DNA of 64,000 nucleotides from Arthrobacter sp. OAP107. GTDB lineage: Bacteria; Actinomycetota; Actinomycetes; Actinomycetales; Micrococcaceae. Numbering within the stretch: the stretch's first letter is position 1; each line of letters opens with the position of its first letter. The DNA is taken from NCBI RefSeq assembly GCF_040546765.1, contig NZ_JBEPOK010000001.1, forward strand, positions 3,472,001-3,536,000, in the 5' to 3' direction. The notes under the pieces are model-generated. The model was not told the origin of the DNA. It ran no database searches and was given only the letters and a program-made list of their open reading frames with translations. Positions 41,551 to 49,830 of this stretch are shown here, one piece after another. Made by a program: the position numbers and the translations under genes.

Positions 41551-42294
41551 ATGGCAGCACAGGCCTCTGACGGCAAGGCTCCCCAGCGCAGCCCGCGGTC
41601 TCAGCGGACCCCCAAGGGACTTACAGTCCGCCAGAAGAAGATCCTGGAAACCATCCAGCGTTCGGTCAACGAGAACGGCTACCCGCCGTCGATGCGGGAA
41701 ATCGGTGACACCGTAGGCCTGGCCAGCCTCTCCAGCGTGACCCATCAGCTTTCGCAGCTGGAAAAGCTCGGCTACCTGCGGCGCGACCCCAAGCGGCCGC
41801 GCGCCATGGAGGTCCTGATGCCGCTCACTCTGGATGCGGGAACGGCGAAATCCGGCGGTGACAAAGCCCCGGCCCCCAGCACGGCAGGCGGCTCCGTGTC
41901 CGAACTGCCCAGCGCGATGGACACCGCCATGGTGCCGCTGGTTGGCCGGATCGCGGCGGGCGGTCCCATCCTCGCGGACCAGATGGTGGAGGAGCTGATG
42001 CCGCTGCCCCGCCAGCTGGTGGGCCATGGCGAACTGTTCATGCTCAAGGTCGCGGGCGACTCCATGGTGGACGCCGCCATCTGTGACGGGGACTGGGTTG
42101 TGGTCCGGCGGCAGAGCGACGCCGTCAACGGCGACATCGTCGCGGCACTGCTTGACGATGAGGCCACCGTCAAGACCTTCCGGCAACGGGACGGCCACAC
42201 CTGGCTCCTGCCGCAGAACACGCAGTACGAACCCATCCTCGGCGACCACGCAGTGGTCATGGGCAAGGTGGTTTCCGTACTTCGCTCGCTGTAG
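41551..42294 (+). CDS. lexA: SOS repressor LexA
   Basis: 247 residues from the ATG at 41551 (AAQASDGKAPQ); a TTG at 41542 is possible. N-terminal winged helix (TVRQKKILETIQRSV, SMREIGDTVGLASLSSVTHQL), linker, then the peptidase domain with autocleavage Ala136-Gly137 in RIAAGGP, nucleophile Ser171 in GDSMVD and base Lys208 in DEATVKTF. It represses itself and the other box-bearing genes until RecA filaments trigger cleavage. Confidence 0.97.
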   Translation: MAAQASDGKAPQRSPRSQRTPKGLTVRQKKILETIQRSVNENGYPPSMREIGDTVGLASLSSVTHQLSQLEKLGYLRRDPKRPRAMEVLMPLTLDAGTAKSGGDKAPAPSTAGGSVSELPSAMDTAMVPLVGRIAAGGPILADQMVEELMPLPRQLVGHGELFMLKVAGDSMVDAAICDGDWVVVRRQSDAVNGDIVAALLDDEATVKTFRQRDGHTWLLPQNTQYEPILGDHAVVMGKVVSVLRSL

Positions 42295-42339
42295 CCCCCT
42301 GGGGCTTGTCCCCACGGAATCTTCGGCAGAGAACTTTCG

Positions 42340-42364
42340 GCCCCGGGCTGCTGCAGCCCGGGGC
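42340..42364. terminator. GC-rich hairpin between lexA and the helicase gene
   Basis: GCCCCGGGCTG pairs with CAGCCCGGGGC around CTG, 4 nt from the convergent helicase stop. No clear U-tract. Confidence 0.7.
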
Positions 42365-42368
42365 GTCC

Positions 42369-44441
42369 CTATGCCTGGGCGCCGGCGAGCCTCTCCAGTG
42401 CCGCGATGGCGGTCTTCCGGTCGGTCGTTGGCCAGAACGGCGGCAACGCGGCCCGCAGGAACCCGCCATAGCGCTCCGTGGACAGCCGGGAATCCAGCAC
42501 GGCCACCACGCCCTTGTCATTCGTGGACCGAATGAGACGCCCCGCCCCCTGGGCAAGCCTGATGGCCGCGTGCGTGGCGGATACCGACATGAAGCCGTTG
42601 CCGCCGGCCTGGGCAACAGCCCGCGACCGCGCCGTCATCAGCGGATCATCAGGGCGCGGGAAGGGAATCCTGTCAATCACCACCAGGCGGCATGACCCGC
42701 CCGGCACATCGACGCCCTGCCACAATGACATCGTGCCGAACAGGCAGGTGTCGGGTTCATCGGCGAACTGCTTCACCAGCGCCGTCATGGTGGACTCACC
42801 CTGGCAAAGAATGCTGACATCCAGCCGGGTGCGCAGGGCATCTGCTGCTTCCTCTGCGGCCCGACGGGAGGAGAACAGACACAGCGCTCCCCCGCCGGAC
42901 GCGCGGATCAGTGACTCGAGTTCGTCCAGCGCCTCGGGCGACGTGCCGCGGCCAGGCTTCGGCAGGTGGCCCGCCACGTAGAGGATTCCCTGCCGGGGAT
43001 AGTCAAAGGGCGAACCCACGTCGACGCCGGTCCAGCTCGGGGCGCCTTCCCCGACCAGGCCCAGCCCGCCCGCAGCGGGTTCGAAAGCAGAGCCGATGGC
43101 GAGGGTTGCCGACGTCAGCACCACGGTGTGCCCGGCGAACAGGCCTTCCCGGAGCCGGCCCGCGACGCTCAGCGGGGCGATGTTGATCAGGGCCGGGGCG
43201 GTCTCGTCAGGCGCTGAGTATCCCTGCTGGGGATCAAACGTGCTGTTCCGGGAGAACCAGACCACCTCACGGTTTTCCCGGGCGGCGACGAGCCGTTCGC
43301 AAAGCTCCAAAATCACCAGCAGGCGGGAGCGCGCGAGCTGCCGCCCGCCGTCGGCCGTTGTATTGCTGTCCCCCTTGGAATCCGACAGTGCGGCCCAGCA
43401 GGCCTCACGGAGCTGGTCCACACAGTCCAGCTGCTCGTCGTTCAGGCCGTTGGGAAGCAGGCCGCTGGGTACGCCGGCGAGAGCCACCTCAAGGTTGGCG
43501 GCCGCGGTGTTGAGGGCGTCGACGGTGATGCCGGTGTGCTTGCGGGCGCCGGATGCTGCGGCGTGGACCATGGCCACCGACAGCTGGCCCGACACCGCGC
43601 CGGTCACCCGGTCCTGGAGTTCGTGCGCCTCGTCCACCACGACGACGTCGTACTCCGGCAGCACCGCCAGGCCTTCGAACGCGCTTACGGCGAGCATGGC
43701 GTGGTTGGTCACCACGACGTCGGCCTCTGTGGCGTTATGGCGGGCAAGCTCACTGAAGCATTCTTCGGCGAGGGGACACTTTTGCGAGCCAAGGCATTCC
43801 ATTGACGTGACGGACACCTGCCGCCAGGCCCGGTCCGTGACGCCGGGAAGCAGCTCGTCGCGGTCGCCCGTGGTGGTCTGTTCCGCCCATTCGCGGAGCC
43901 GGACCACCTCCTTGCCGAGCTGCGACGAGGGGCCGCCCACCGACGCGGCGAAGTGCGGGACGCTGGTGTCCTCGCCCAGCGAGAAGAGCTGTCCCTCCGA
44001 GGGCTCCTCGGACGGAAAGCCGCCCTCAAGCTTGTGCCGGCAGACGTAGTTGGCGCGGCCCTTGACCAGCGCAATCTTCACCGGCCGGTCGAGTGCCGGT
44101 TTGAGGCTTTCCAGCAGCCGGGGAAGGTCCCGGCCCACGATCTGGGTCTGCAGCGCGAGGGTGGCGGTGGACACGAGCGCAGGCTTGTTGCTCTCCAGCG
44201 AGTGCGCGATGAGCGGGACCAGGTAAGCCAGCGACTTGCCGGTTCCCGTGCCGGCCTGCACCAGCAGGTGGTCGCCCGTTTCTATTGCGCGTGCCACCTG
44301 CCGGGCCATCTCGTGCTGGCCGCTGCGGCTTTGGCCGCCCATGCCCGCCACGGCACGGTCGAGCAGGTCAAGCACATGCTGCTCGCCGGCCGTGGTGGAG
44401 GCATTGTCCGCGGCGCCGGCGGCTGCCGCCCCGTCAGTCAT
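42369..44441 (-). CDS. DinG/YoaA-type ATP-dependent DNA helicase
   Basis: 690 residues, XPD-like superfamily 2. Walker A AGTGTGKSLAYL (residues ~62-73), DEAH box VVVDEAHELQD, and motif VI QGAGRLIRS. Iron-sulfur cluster candidates: Cys in ANYVCRHKLEGG, then CLGSQKCPLAEEC; four cysteines fit the FeS domain. Unwinds 5'-3' at forks, R-loops and repair intermediates. Adjacent to lexA, but I see no LexA box before it; its ATG overlaps the hflX stop by 8 nt, so it is co-transcribed with hflX. Confidence 0.92.
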   Translation of the reverse strand: MTDGAAAAGAADNASTTAGEQHVLDLLDRAVAGMGGQSRSGQHEMARQVARAIETGDHLLVQAGTGTGKSLAYLVPLIAHSLESNKPALVSTATLALQTQIVGRDLPRLLESLKPALDRPVKIALVKGRANYVCRHKLEGGFPSEEPSEGQLFSLGEDTSVPHFAASVGGPSSQLGKEVVRLREWAEQTTTGDRDELLPGVTDRAWRQVSVTSMECLGSQKCPLAEECFSELARHNATEADVVVTNHAMLAVSAFEGLAVLPEYDVVVVDEAHELQDRVTGAVSGQLSVAMVHAAASGARKHTGITVDALNTAAANLEVALAGVPSGLLPNGLNDEQLDCVDQLREACWAALSDSKGDSNTTADGGRQLARSRLLVILELCERLVAARENREVVWFSRNSTFDPQQGYSAPDETAPALINIAPLSVAGRLREGLFAGHTVVLTSATLAIGSAFEPAAGGLGLVGEGAPSWTGVDVGSPFDYPRQGILYVAGHLPKPGRGTSPEALDELESLIRASGGGALCLFSSRRAAEEAADALRTRLDVSILCQGESTMTALVKQFADEPDTCLFGTMSLWQGVDVPGGSCRLVVIDRIPFPRPDDPLMTARSRAVAQAGGNGFMSVSATHAAIRLAQGAGRLIRSTNDKGVVAVLDSRLSTERYGGFLRAALPPFWPTTDRKTAIAALERLAGAQA

Positions 44442-46011
44442 CGGTGCTGAAGGATTCCAGTTCAGCCGCGAGGCCTTCCCGGACCATGACCACGGCGCGT
44501 GTACCGCCCTCTTCGTGGTCCAGGCTCAGGATCTCCGCGTCGGAGTCGTGCAGCTTGCTGATGAGATCGCCGCGGTGATACGGGACGAGGAGCTGCATCT
44601 TGACGTTAGGCCGCGGGATGGACTCACTGATGGCTGCGAGCAGCTCGGCGATGCCCTCCCCTGTGCGTGCCGAAACCACCACGTGCCGCGGCTCGCGCTG
44701 CTTCAGCCGCTCCACCACAAAGGGATCGGCGGCGTCGGCCTTGTTCAGGACGATGATCTCGGGCACCTTGCGGGCATCCACTTCGGCGAACACCGAGCGC
44801 ACGGCGGCGATCTGGCCCTCCGGGTCCGGATGGGACACGTCCACAACGTGCAGGATCAGGTCTGCATCCGCCACTTCCTCAAGGGTGGAGCGGAAGGCCT
44901 CCACCAGCTGGGTGGGAAGCGACCGGACGAAGCCCACGGTGTCCGCCAGCGTGTAGCCGACCCCGTCTGAGGTCTCCGCCTTGCGGACGGTGGGGTCCAG
45001 GGTGGCGAAGAGGGCGTTCTCCACCAGCACGCCGGCGTCGGTAAGGCGGTTCAGCAGTGAGGACTTGCCGGCGTTGGTGTATCCGGCAATGGCCACTGAC
45101 GGGACTTCATTACGACGGCGGTTGGCCCGTTTGGTCTCCCGTGCCGGCTTCATCGCGGCGATCTCGCGCCGCAGCTTGGCCATCCTGGTGCGGATCCGTC
45201 GCCGGTCAAGTTCGATCTTGGTTTCACCGGGACCGCGCGAGCCCATGCCGGCGCCGGCGCCGCCCACCTGGCCACCGGCCTGGCGGGACATGGATTCACC
45301 CCAGCCGCGCAGGCGCGGGAGGAGGTATTCGAGCTGTGCCAGCTCCACCTGGGCCTTGCCTTCGCGGCTCTTGGCGTGCTGGGCGAAGATGTCCAGGATG
45401 AGGGCGGTCCGGTCGATGACCTTCACCTTGACGATGTCTTCAAGGCCGCGCCGCTGGGACGGCGCGAGTTCGGCGTCCACCACCACGGTGTCGGCGCCGG
45501 TGGACATCACGACGTCCTTGAGCTCCAATGCCTTGCCGGCGCCGAGGAAGGTGCCGGGGTCAGGCTTGGCCCGGCGCTGGACCAGCCCGTCAAGGACTTC
45601 CGAGCCCGCCGTTTCCGCCAGTGCTGCGAGTTCGCGCAGCGAGTTCTCGGCGTCAGCCAGGGTGCCTTCGCTCCAGAGGCCGGCAAGGACAACGCGTTCC
45701 AGGCGCAGCTGCCGGTATTCGACCTCGGTGACGTCCTCGAGTTCGGTGGAGAGCCCGGCCGTACGCCGCAGTGCCCGGCGTTCCTCGAGGTCCTGCTGGT
45801 CGCCGTCGAAGGTGCTGTGCTCTTCGGCGAGCTGTGAGATGGCCTGCGCCTTGCCCAGGACACCCTTGCTGTCGGAGCGGCCGCCGTCGGCTGCCGTTGC
45901 GTTCCTGGCCGGGACGTCCTTGGCGAGAATCCGGTCGATGACAGCCTGGATCTCCTCGGGACTCATGTCCTGGGCGGCTGGCTCGGATCCGGAATTTTGC
46001 TGATTGGTCAT
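44434..46011 (-). CDS. hflX: GTPase HflX
   Basis: 525 residues. N-terminal HflX domain with PDPGTFLGAGKALEL and VIDRTALILDIF, coiled-coil GETKIELDRRRIRTRMAKLR, then the G domain: G1 AGYTNAGKSSLLN, G3 DTVGFVRSLPTQLVEAF, G4 VLNKAD. Ribosome-splitting/rescue GTPase, linked to heat and macrolide stress in other bacteria. ATG at 46011 with AAAGGAG is chosen; an in-frame ATG at 46101 would add 30 residues. Confidence 0.94.
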   Translation of the reverse strand: MTNQQNSGSEPAAQDMSPEEIQAVIDRILAKDVPARNATAADGGRSDSKGVLGKAQAISQLAEEHSTFDGDQQDLEERRALRRTAGLSTELEDVTEVEYRQLRLERVVLAGLWSEGTLADAENSLRELAALAETAGSEVLDGLVQRRAKPDPGTFLGAGKALELKDVVMSTGADTVVVDAELAPSQRRGLEDIVKVKVIDRTALILDIFAQHAKSREGKAQVELAQLEYLLPRLRGWGESMSRQAGGQVGGAGAGMGSRGPGETKIELDRRRIRTRMAKLRREIAAMKPARETKRANRRRNEVPSVAIAGYTNAGKSSLLNRLTDAGVLVENALFATLDPTVRKAETSDGVGYTLADTVGFVRSLPTQLVEAFRSTLEEVADADLILHVVDVSHPDPEGQIAAVRSVFAEVDARKVPEIIVLNKADAADPFVVERLKQREPRHVVVSARTGEGIAELLAAISESIPRPNVKMQLLVPYHRGDLISKLHDSDAEILSLDHEEGGTRAVVMVREGLAAELESFSTDD

Positions 46012-46390
46012 GGTCTCCTTTGAAGGTTCTGCATCTTCAGAATAGTGCTGATTGGCGCCCTTGGCTGCGGTATTCGCGCTGGGCTGACTGCGAGGGGTCA
46101 TGGAGGTGCTCCTGACTTGCCGGCAGCGGACACGCTGGGCCGGCGGGAAGTGGCTGATCGAGTGCTGTGTGGGCTGCGCTTGTTTCAAATGCGCACCGGG
46201 CGGAAGGCGGTAAGCCTGCGTCGCGTCGGAAGGAAGCCCCGGGCCGGTACCGGCGGCTGAAGGCCGCGGGCAAAGAAAGCCGGCTACTCAAAAATCAGGA
46301 ACATGCGTACAAGGATAGCAGAACACCAGGACCGGTTTTGGCAGCCGGCCGGTTTCCCATCAGGCGGGCGGCCCACTAATCTGGCCAGTT
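46012..46390 (-). promoter_or_regulatory. Long hflX leader with a six-codon ORF
   Basis: No full gene is visible. On the minus strand TATCCT (46317-46312) is followed by exactly 7 nt and an ATG at 46304 that reads MFLIFE and stops, i.e. a possible leaderless leader peptide ~270 nt before hflX. The remainder is GC-rich and can fold, but no terminator-like hairpin with a U-tract is seen. A minor in-frame start of hflX at 46101 lies here. Confidence 0.4.
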
Positions 46391-47005
46391 ATGGAGTCTG
46401 CCCACTATTTCAGCGCCTCACCCGCGGGGCCGTTCACCCGCAAGCCCCTCACAGTGGAGCTGGCCGGTGAAACGCGGAAGCTGCAGACCTCCTCCGGCAT
46501 CTTCAGCCCGGACGGCATTGACAAGGGGACGGCCATCCTGCTGGCCGAGGTCCCCGCTCCTGCACCACAGGGAAACCTGCTGGACATCGGCTGCGGCTGG
46601 GGACCCATCGCCCTGACCATGGCTCTCAGGGCACCGCACGCACAGGTCTACGCAGTTGACGTTAATGAACGCTGCATCGCGCTCACGAACGGGAACGCCG
46701 AACTGCTCGGGTTGAACAACGTCGCAGCCAGCACACCGGAGGGCGTGGACCCCGAAATCCGCTTCGATACCATCTGGTCCAACCCGCCGATCCGGATCGG
46801 CAAGGATGAACTGCACTCACTCCTGCTGCTCTGGCTGCCGAGGCTGGCACCGGGCGGTTCGGCGTGGCTGGTGGTGCAGAAGAACCTGGGTTCGGATTCG
46901 CTTCAGCGCTGGCTGGCGGAGGTCCTGGACGACACCTTTACAGTGACGCGGGAGAGCACATCCAAGTCGTTCAGGATCCTGCGGGTCAGGAAAGCGTACC
47001 GGTAG
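46391..47005 (+). CDS. RsmC-like class I methyltransferase
   Basis: 204 residues; a single MTS domain. SAM motif I LLDIGCGWGPIALTMA, acidic loop YAVDVNERC, and the catalytic SNPPIRIGKDELHSLL (NPP motif) match RsmC/RlmG-type N2-guanine or small-RNA methyltransferases. The N-terminal pseudo-domain of E. coli RsmC is absent, as in Gram-positive YbxB homologues. Its 3' end overlaps dapF by 20 nt, convergently. Confidence 0.88.
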   Translation: MESAHYFSASPAGPFTRKPLTVELAGETRKLQTSSGIFSPDGIDKGTAILLAEVPAPAPQGNLLDIGCGWGPIALTMALRAPHAQVYAVDVNERCIALTNGNAELLGLNNVAASTPEGVDPEIRFDTIWSNPPIRIGKDELHSLLLLWLPRLAPGGSAWLVVQKNLGSDSLQRWLAEVLDDTFTVTRESTSKSFRILRVRKAYR

Positions 47006-47930
47006 CAACGATCGTTGCCGGTCCGCTGAGCTCCACGTGTTCGCGGCCACCGGCTACGGTGAAGAACTTCACGCCCACGACGCCGCCCGGCACCTTCACC
47101 TGCCAGGTGTCCGGGGCGCCCTGCCCGGCCCAATGGCGGATGGCCACCGCCGCGGCGCAGGCACCGGTACCGCAGGACTGCGTTTCACCGACGCCGCGTT
47201 CGTGTACCCGCATGGTCACGGTGCCCACGCCGTCGTGGACCAGCGGTTCGGCCGGAACGACGAACTCGACGTTGGTGCCATTCGCGGGAGTCGGGTCGAC
47301 GTGCGGGGCGGTAAAAAGCCGGGTGTCCCGGAGTTCGGACAGCTCTGCCAGTGCGACGACCGTGTGGGGGTTGCCCATGCTGACGGACAGTGCCGGCCGC
47401 GGCACCTCGAGACCGTCGGCGCTGACCAGCGAATCCATGGCGCGGGCCGCTGCCTCGTCCGGGAAGATGAATTCCCAGGGGCCCATGTCGACGGCGTAGC
47501 CGTCACCTGTGCGGACGATGGTCTTGACGCCGCCGCGGGTACCGATGCTCAGCGCGCCGCCGGCGGGCAGCTCAGCCAGGCCTTCGGCGAGCAGGAAGTG
47601 GACGAACACGCGCACGCCGTTGCCGCACATCTCCGACAGGGACCCGTCACCGTTGCGGTAATCCATGAACCACTGGGCGTCGGGGTTTTCGGCGAGTATC
47701 TGCCGGCCCTCGTCCAAAAGACGTGACGGGACGGCGCGGATGAGACCGTCGCCGCCGATGCCGCGGTGGCGGTCGCACAGCTGGGCGACCTGCTCCGGGG
47801 AAATGGCGTGCACGCCCTCGGGGTCGGCGACCAGGACGAAGTCGTTGCCGGTGCCATGGCCCTTGGAGAACCGCAGTCCGCTCAGTGTGGTGGCGGCGGG
47901 CCGGGCTGTTTCTGCAAGGGTCTCATTCAT
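46986..47930 (-). CDS. dapF: Diaminopimelate epimerase
   Basis: 314 residues; interconverts LL- and meso-diaminopimelate for lysine and cell wall. Two active-site cysteines: SEMCGNGVRVFVH near residue 102 and TQSCGTGACAAAVA near 254. ATG at 47930 overlaps the EamA gene TGA (ATGA). dapA lies 13 kb away. Confidence 0.96.
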   Translation of the reverse strand: MNETLAETARPAATTLSGLRFSKGHGTGNDFVLVADPEGVHAISPEQVAQLCDRHRGIGGDGLIRAVPSRLLDEGRQILAENPDAQWFMDYRNGDGSLSEMCGNGVRVFVHFLLAEGLAELPAGGALSIGTRGGVKTIVRTGDGYAVDMGPWEFIFPDEAAARAMDSLVSADGLEVPRPALSVSMGNPHTVVALAELSELRDTRLFTAPHVDPTPANGTNVEFVVPAEPLVHDGVGTVTMRVHERGVGETQSCGTGACAAAVAIRHWAGQGAPDTWQVKVPGGVVGVKFFTVAGGREHVELSGPATIVATGTLS

Positions 47931-48898
47931 GGTTCAAGGTTACCCGCCCGCCGGCGGCGCCCGAAAAACCGTCCCGGTCCAGCACCCGGTCCGCGGGCGC
48001 TGGTGAGGAGGATGCCGGCGATGACAATCACTCCGCCTGCTACCTGGGCAACGGTGTAGGGGTGTCCGGTGAGGATGGTGAACAAAGCCGTGAAGACAGT
48101 GATGAGGTTAAGGAACACCCCGGCCTTGCCCGCGGGAATGACTGTCAGCGCGCGGTTCCAGAGCAGGTAGGACAGCACCGAAGGAAACAGCGCTATGAAG
48201 GCCAGGGAAGCGATGGCACTCTGCGCGGAAGGCAGGGCCGGACCGCCGGCGGCGAGGCTGAATGGCGTGAGCACCACAATGGTGATCGCGGCCTGGATGG
48301 CCGTGGCCGTTATCGGGGGCAGCGGCGGGGCCAGTCGTCCGATGATGGTGTAGGCGGACCACGCTCCGATGGCACCGATCATGAACAGCTCCCCGGTGCC
48401 GAATCCGGCATGCAGCAGCTTGCCGACGTTGCCGTTGCTGAGGACCAGAAGGACGCCGACGAGCGCGATCAGGACGCCGCCCACTGCCGGGCGGGTCAGG
48501 CGTTCGCGCAGGAAAGCAGCAGCGGCCAAGGTGATCAGCGCAGGATTGAACGCATTGATGAGGGATGCGTTGAATGCATCCGTGTGCTTGAGGGCCGTGT
48601 ACAAAAGCAGGTTGTAGCCCAGCAGCCCGGACACACTCAGTGCGATTAGCCACGGCCACGCGGCAAGCACCTGACGCCAATGCGGGCGCTCCACCAACTG
48701 CGCGATGGCCAGCAGCGGAACCAGGGCCAGTGACCAGCGCAGCAGGACCAAACTGAGAGGGTCCATGCTCTCCACCGCGCCTGCCCCGACGACGTAGTTG
48801 CCGGCCCAGAACAGCGTCGCACCCAGCAGCGAGGCGACCGCACCGGTGAGCCTCCGCCGCGGGGTGCGCTTGGGCGTGGTGGCAAGGGCAAGGGTCAT
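47927..48898 (-). CDS. EamA/DMT-superfamily transporter
   Basis: 323 residues, ten predicted spans from two EamA repeats (GATLFWAGNYVVGAGAV in the first; GELFMIGAIGAWSAYTI in the second). Metabolite or amino-acid exporter by family; substrate unknown. Between miaA and dapF with 28 nt and a 4-nt overlap, so part of the operon. ATG start. Confidence 0.88.
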   Translation of the reverse strand: MTLALATTPKRTPRRRLTGAVASLLGATLFWAGNYVVGAGAVESMDPLSLVLLRWSLALVPLLAIAQLVERPHWRQVLAAWPWLIALSVSGLLGYNLLLYTALKHTDAFNASLINAFNPALITLAAAAFLRERLTRPAVGGVLIALVGVLLVLSNGNVGKLLHAGFGTGELFMIGAIGAWSAYTIIGRLAPPLPPITATAIQAAITIVVLTPFSLAAGGPALPSAQSAIASLAFIALFPSVLSYLLWNRALTVIPAGKAGVFLNLITVFTALFTILTGHPYTVAQVAGGVIVIAGILLTSARGPGAGPGRFFGRRRRAGNLEP

Positions 48899-48926
48899 TA
48901 GGGTTTTTCTTCCAGTGCGTTGGGGG

Positions 48927-49826
48927 TCAGCGGCAGAGGTCGGCGGCCTTTGCTGCCAGCCCGGGGTCCTGCCAGTCCAGCCAGCCGATGCGGGGATCTG
49001 CCCGGAACCACGTCAGCTGGCGGCGGGCGAACTGTCTGGTGGCCACGATGGTGTCCTCGGCCGCCTGCGCCACGTCCGCTTCGCCGTCGAGCACTTTGAG
49101 GAACTGGGCATAGCCCAGTGCGCGCGGGGCGGTCTTGCCGCGGCGCAGGCCCCGGGCGTCCAGCCGTTCGACCTCCGCCAGCAGCCCCCGCTCCACCATC
49201 CTGTGCACGCGGACGGCGAGCCGGTCGCGCAGCTGCTCTCGATCCACCGCCAGGCCGATCTGGATGGCCGGCTGGTGGTACTCGCGCGTTGGCATGAAGG
49301 AGCTGAACGGGCGGCCCGTCAGTTCGAAGACCTCCAGCGCACGGATGATGCGGCGGGCGTCGCCGAGGCGTCCTGCGGACACGGGATCCACCGCCCGGAG
49401 CCGGTCCAGCAGCGCCCCGGTCCCTTCAGCGGCGTTCTCCCGTTCGAGCCGGCCGCGGATTTCGGGGTCGGTTCCCGGAAAGTCCAGCACGTCCAGGGCT
49501 GCGCGGACGTACAGGCCGGACCCGCCGGCCAGGACCGCGCGTTTGCCGCGGCTGTGGATGTCGGCGACGGCGTCCCTCGCCTGCTTCTGGAAGTCGGACA
49601 CCGACGCCTCCTGCGTCACGTCCAGGATGTCCAGCAGGTGGTGCCGGACGCCGCGCTGTTCAGCCTCGGTGACCTTGGCGGTGCCGATATCCATGCCGCG
49701 GTAGAACTGCATGGCGTCGGCGTTGATCACCTCGCCGTCCAGTGCCAGGGCAAGTTCGACGGCGAGGTCGGACTTTCCCGATCCTGTGGGCCCGACGACC
49801 GCTATGACGGGAGGCTGGCCCGCCAC
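48927..49826 (-). CDS. miaA: tRNA dimethylallyltransferase
   Basis: 299 residues. P-loop VVGPTGSGKSDLAVELA at residues ~10-26 and DSAQ-equivalent NADAMQFYRGMDIGTAK; RQFARRQLTWFR at the C-terminus. Adds dimethylallyl to A37 of tRNAs reading UNN codons. GTG start at 49826 lies 4 nt after the miaB stop; the longer reading overlaps miaB out of frame and is rejected. Confidence 0.95.
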   Translation of the reverse strand: MAGQPPVIAVVGPTGSGKSDLAVELALALDGEVINADAMQFYRGMDIGTAKVTEAEQRGVRHHLLDILDVTQEASVSDFQKQARDAVADIHSRGKRAVLAGGSGLYVRAALDVLDFPGTDPEIRGRLERENAAEGTGALLDRLRAVDPVSAGRLGDARRIIRALEVFELTGRPFSSFMPTREYHQPAIQIGLAVDREQLRDRLAVRVHRMVERGLLAEVERLDARGLRRGKTAPRALGYAQFLKVLDGEADVAQAAEDTIVATRQFARRQLTWFRADPRIGWLDWQDPGLAAKAADLCR

Positions 49827-49830
49827 CGGG

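Noticed and set aside
41343..41570. 75-codon plus-strand ORF between the LysM gene and lexA.
   Set aside because: It runs across LexA box 3 and the lexA start in another frame and has no family resemblance.
44434..46188. hflX reading from 46188.
   Set aside because: The extra ~30-59 residues have low similarity to the family, and AAAGGAG lies just before the ATG at 46011.
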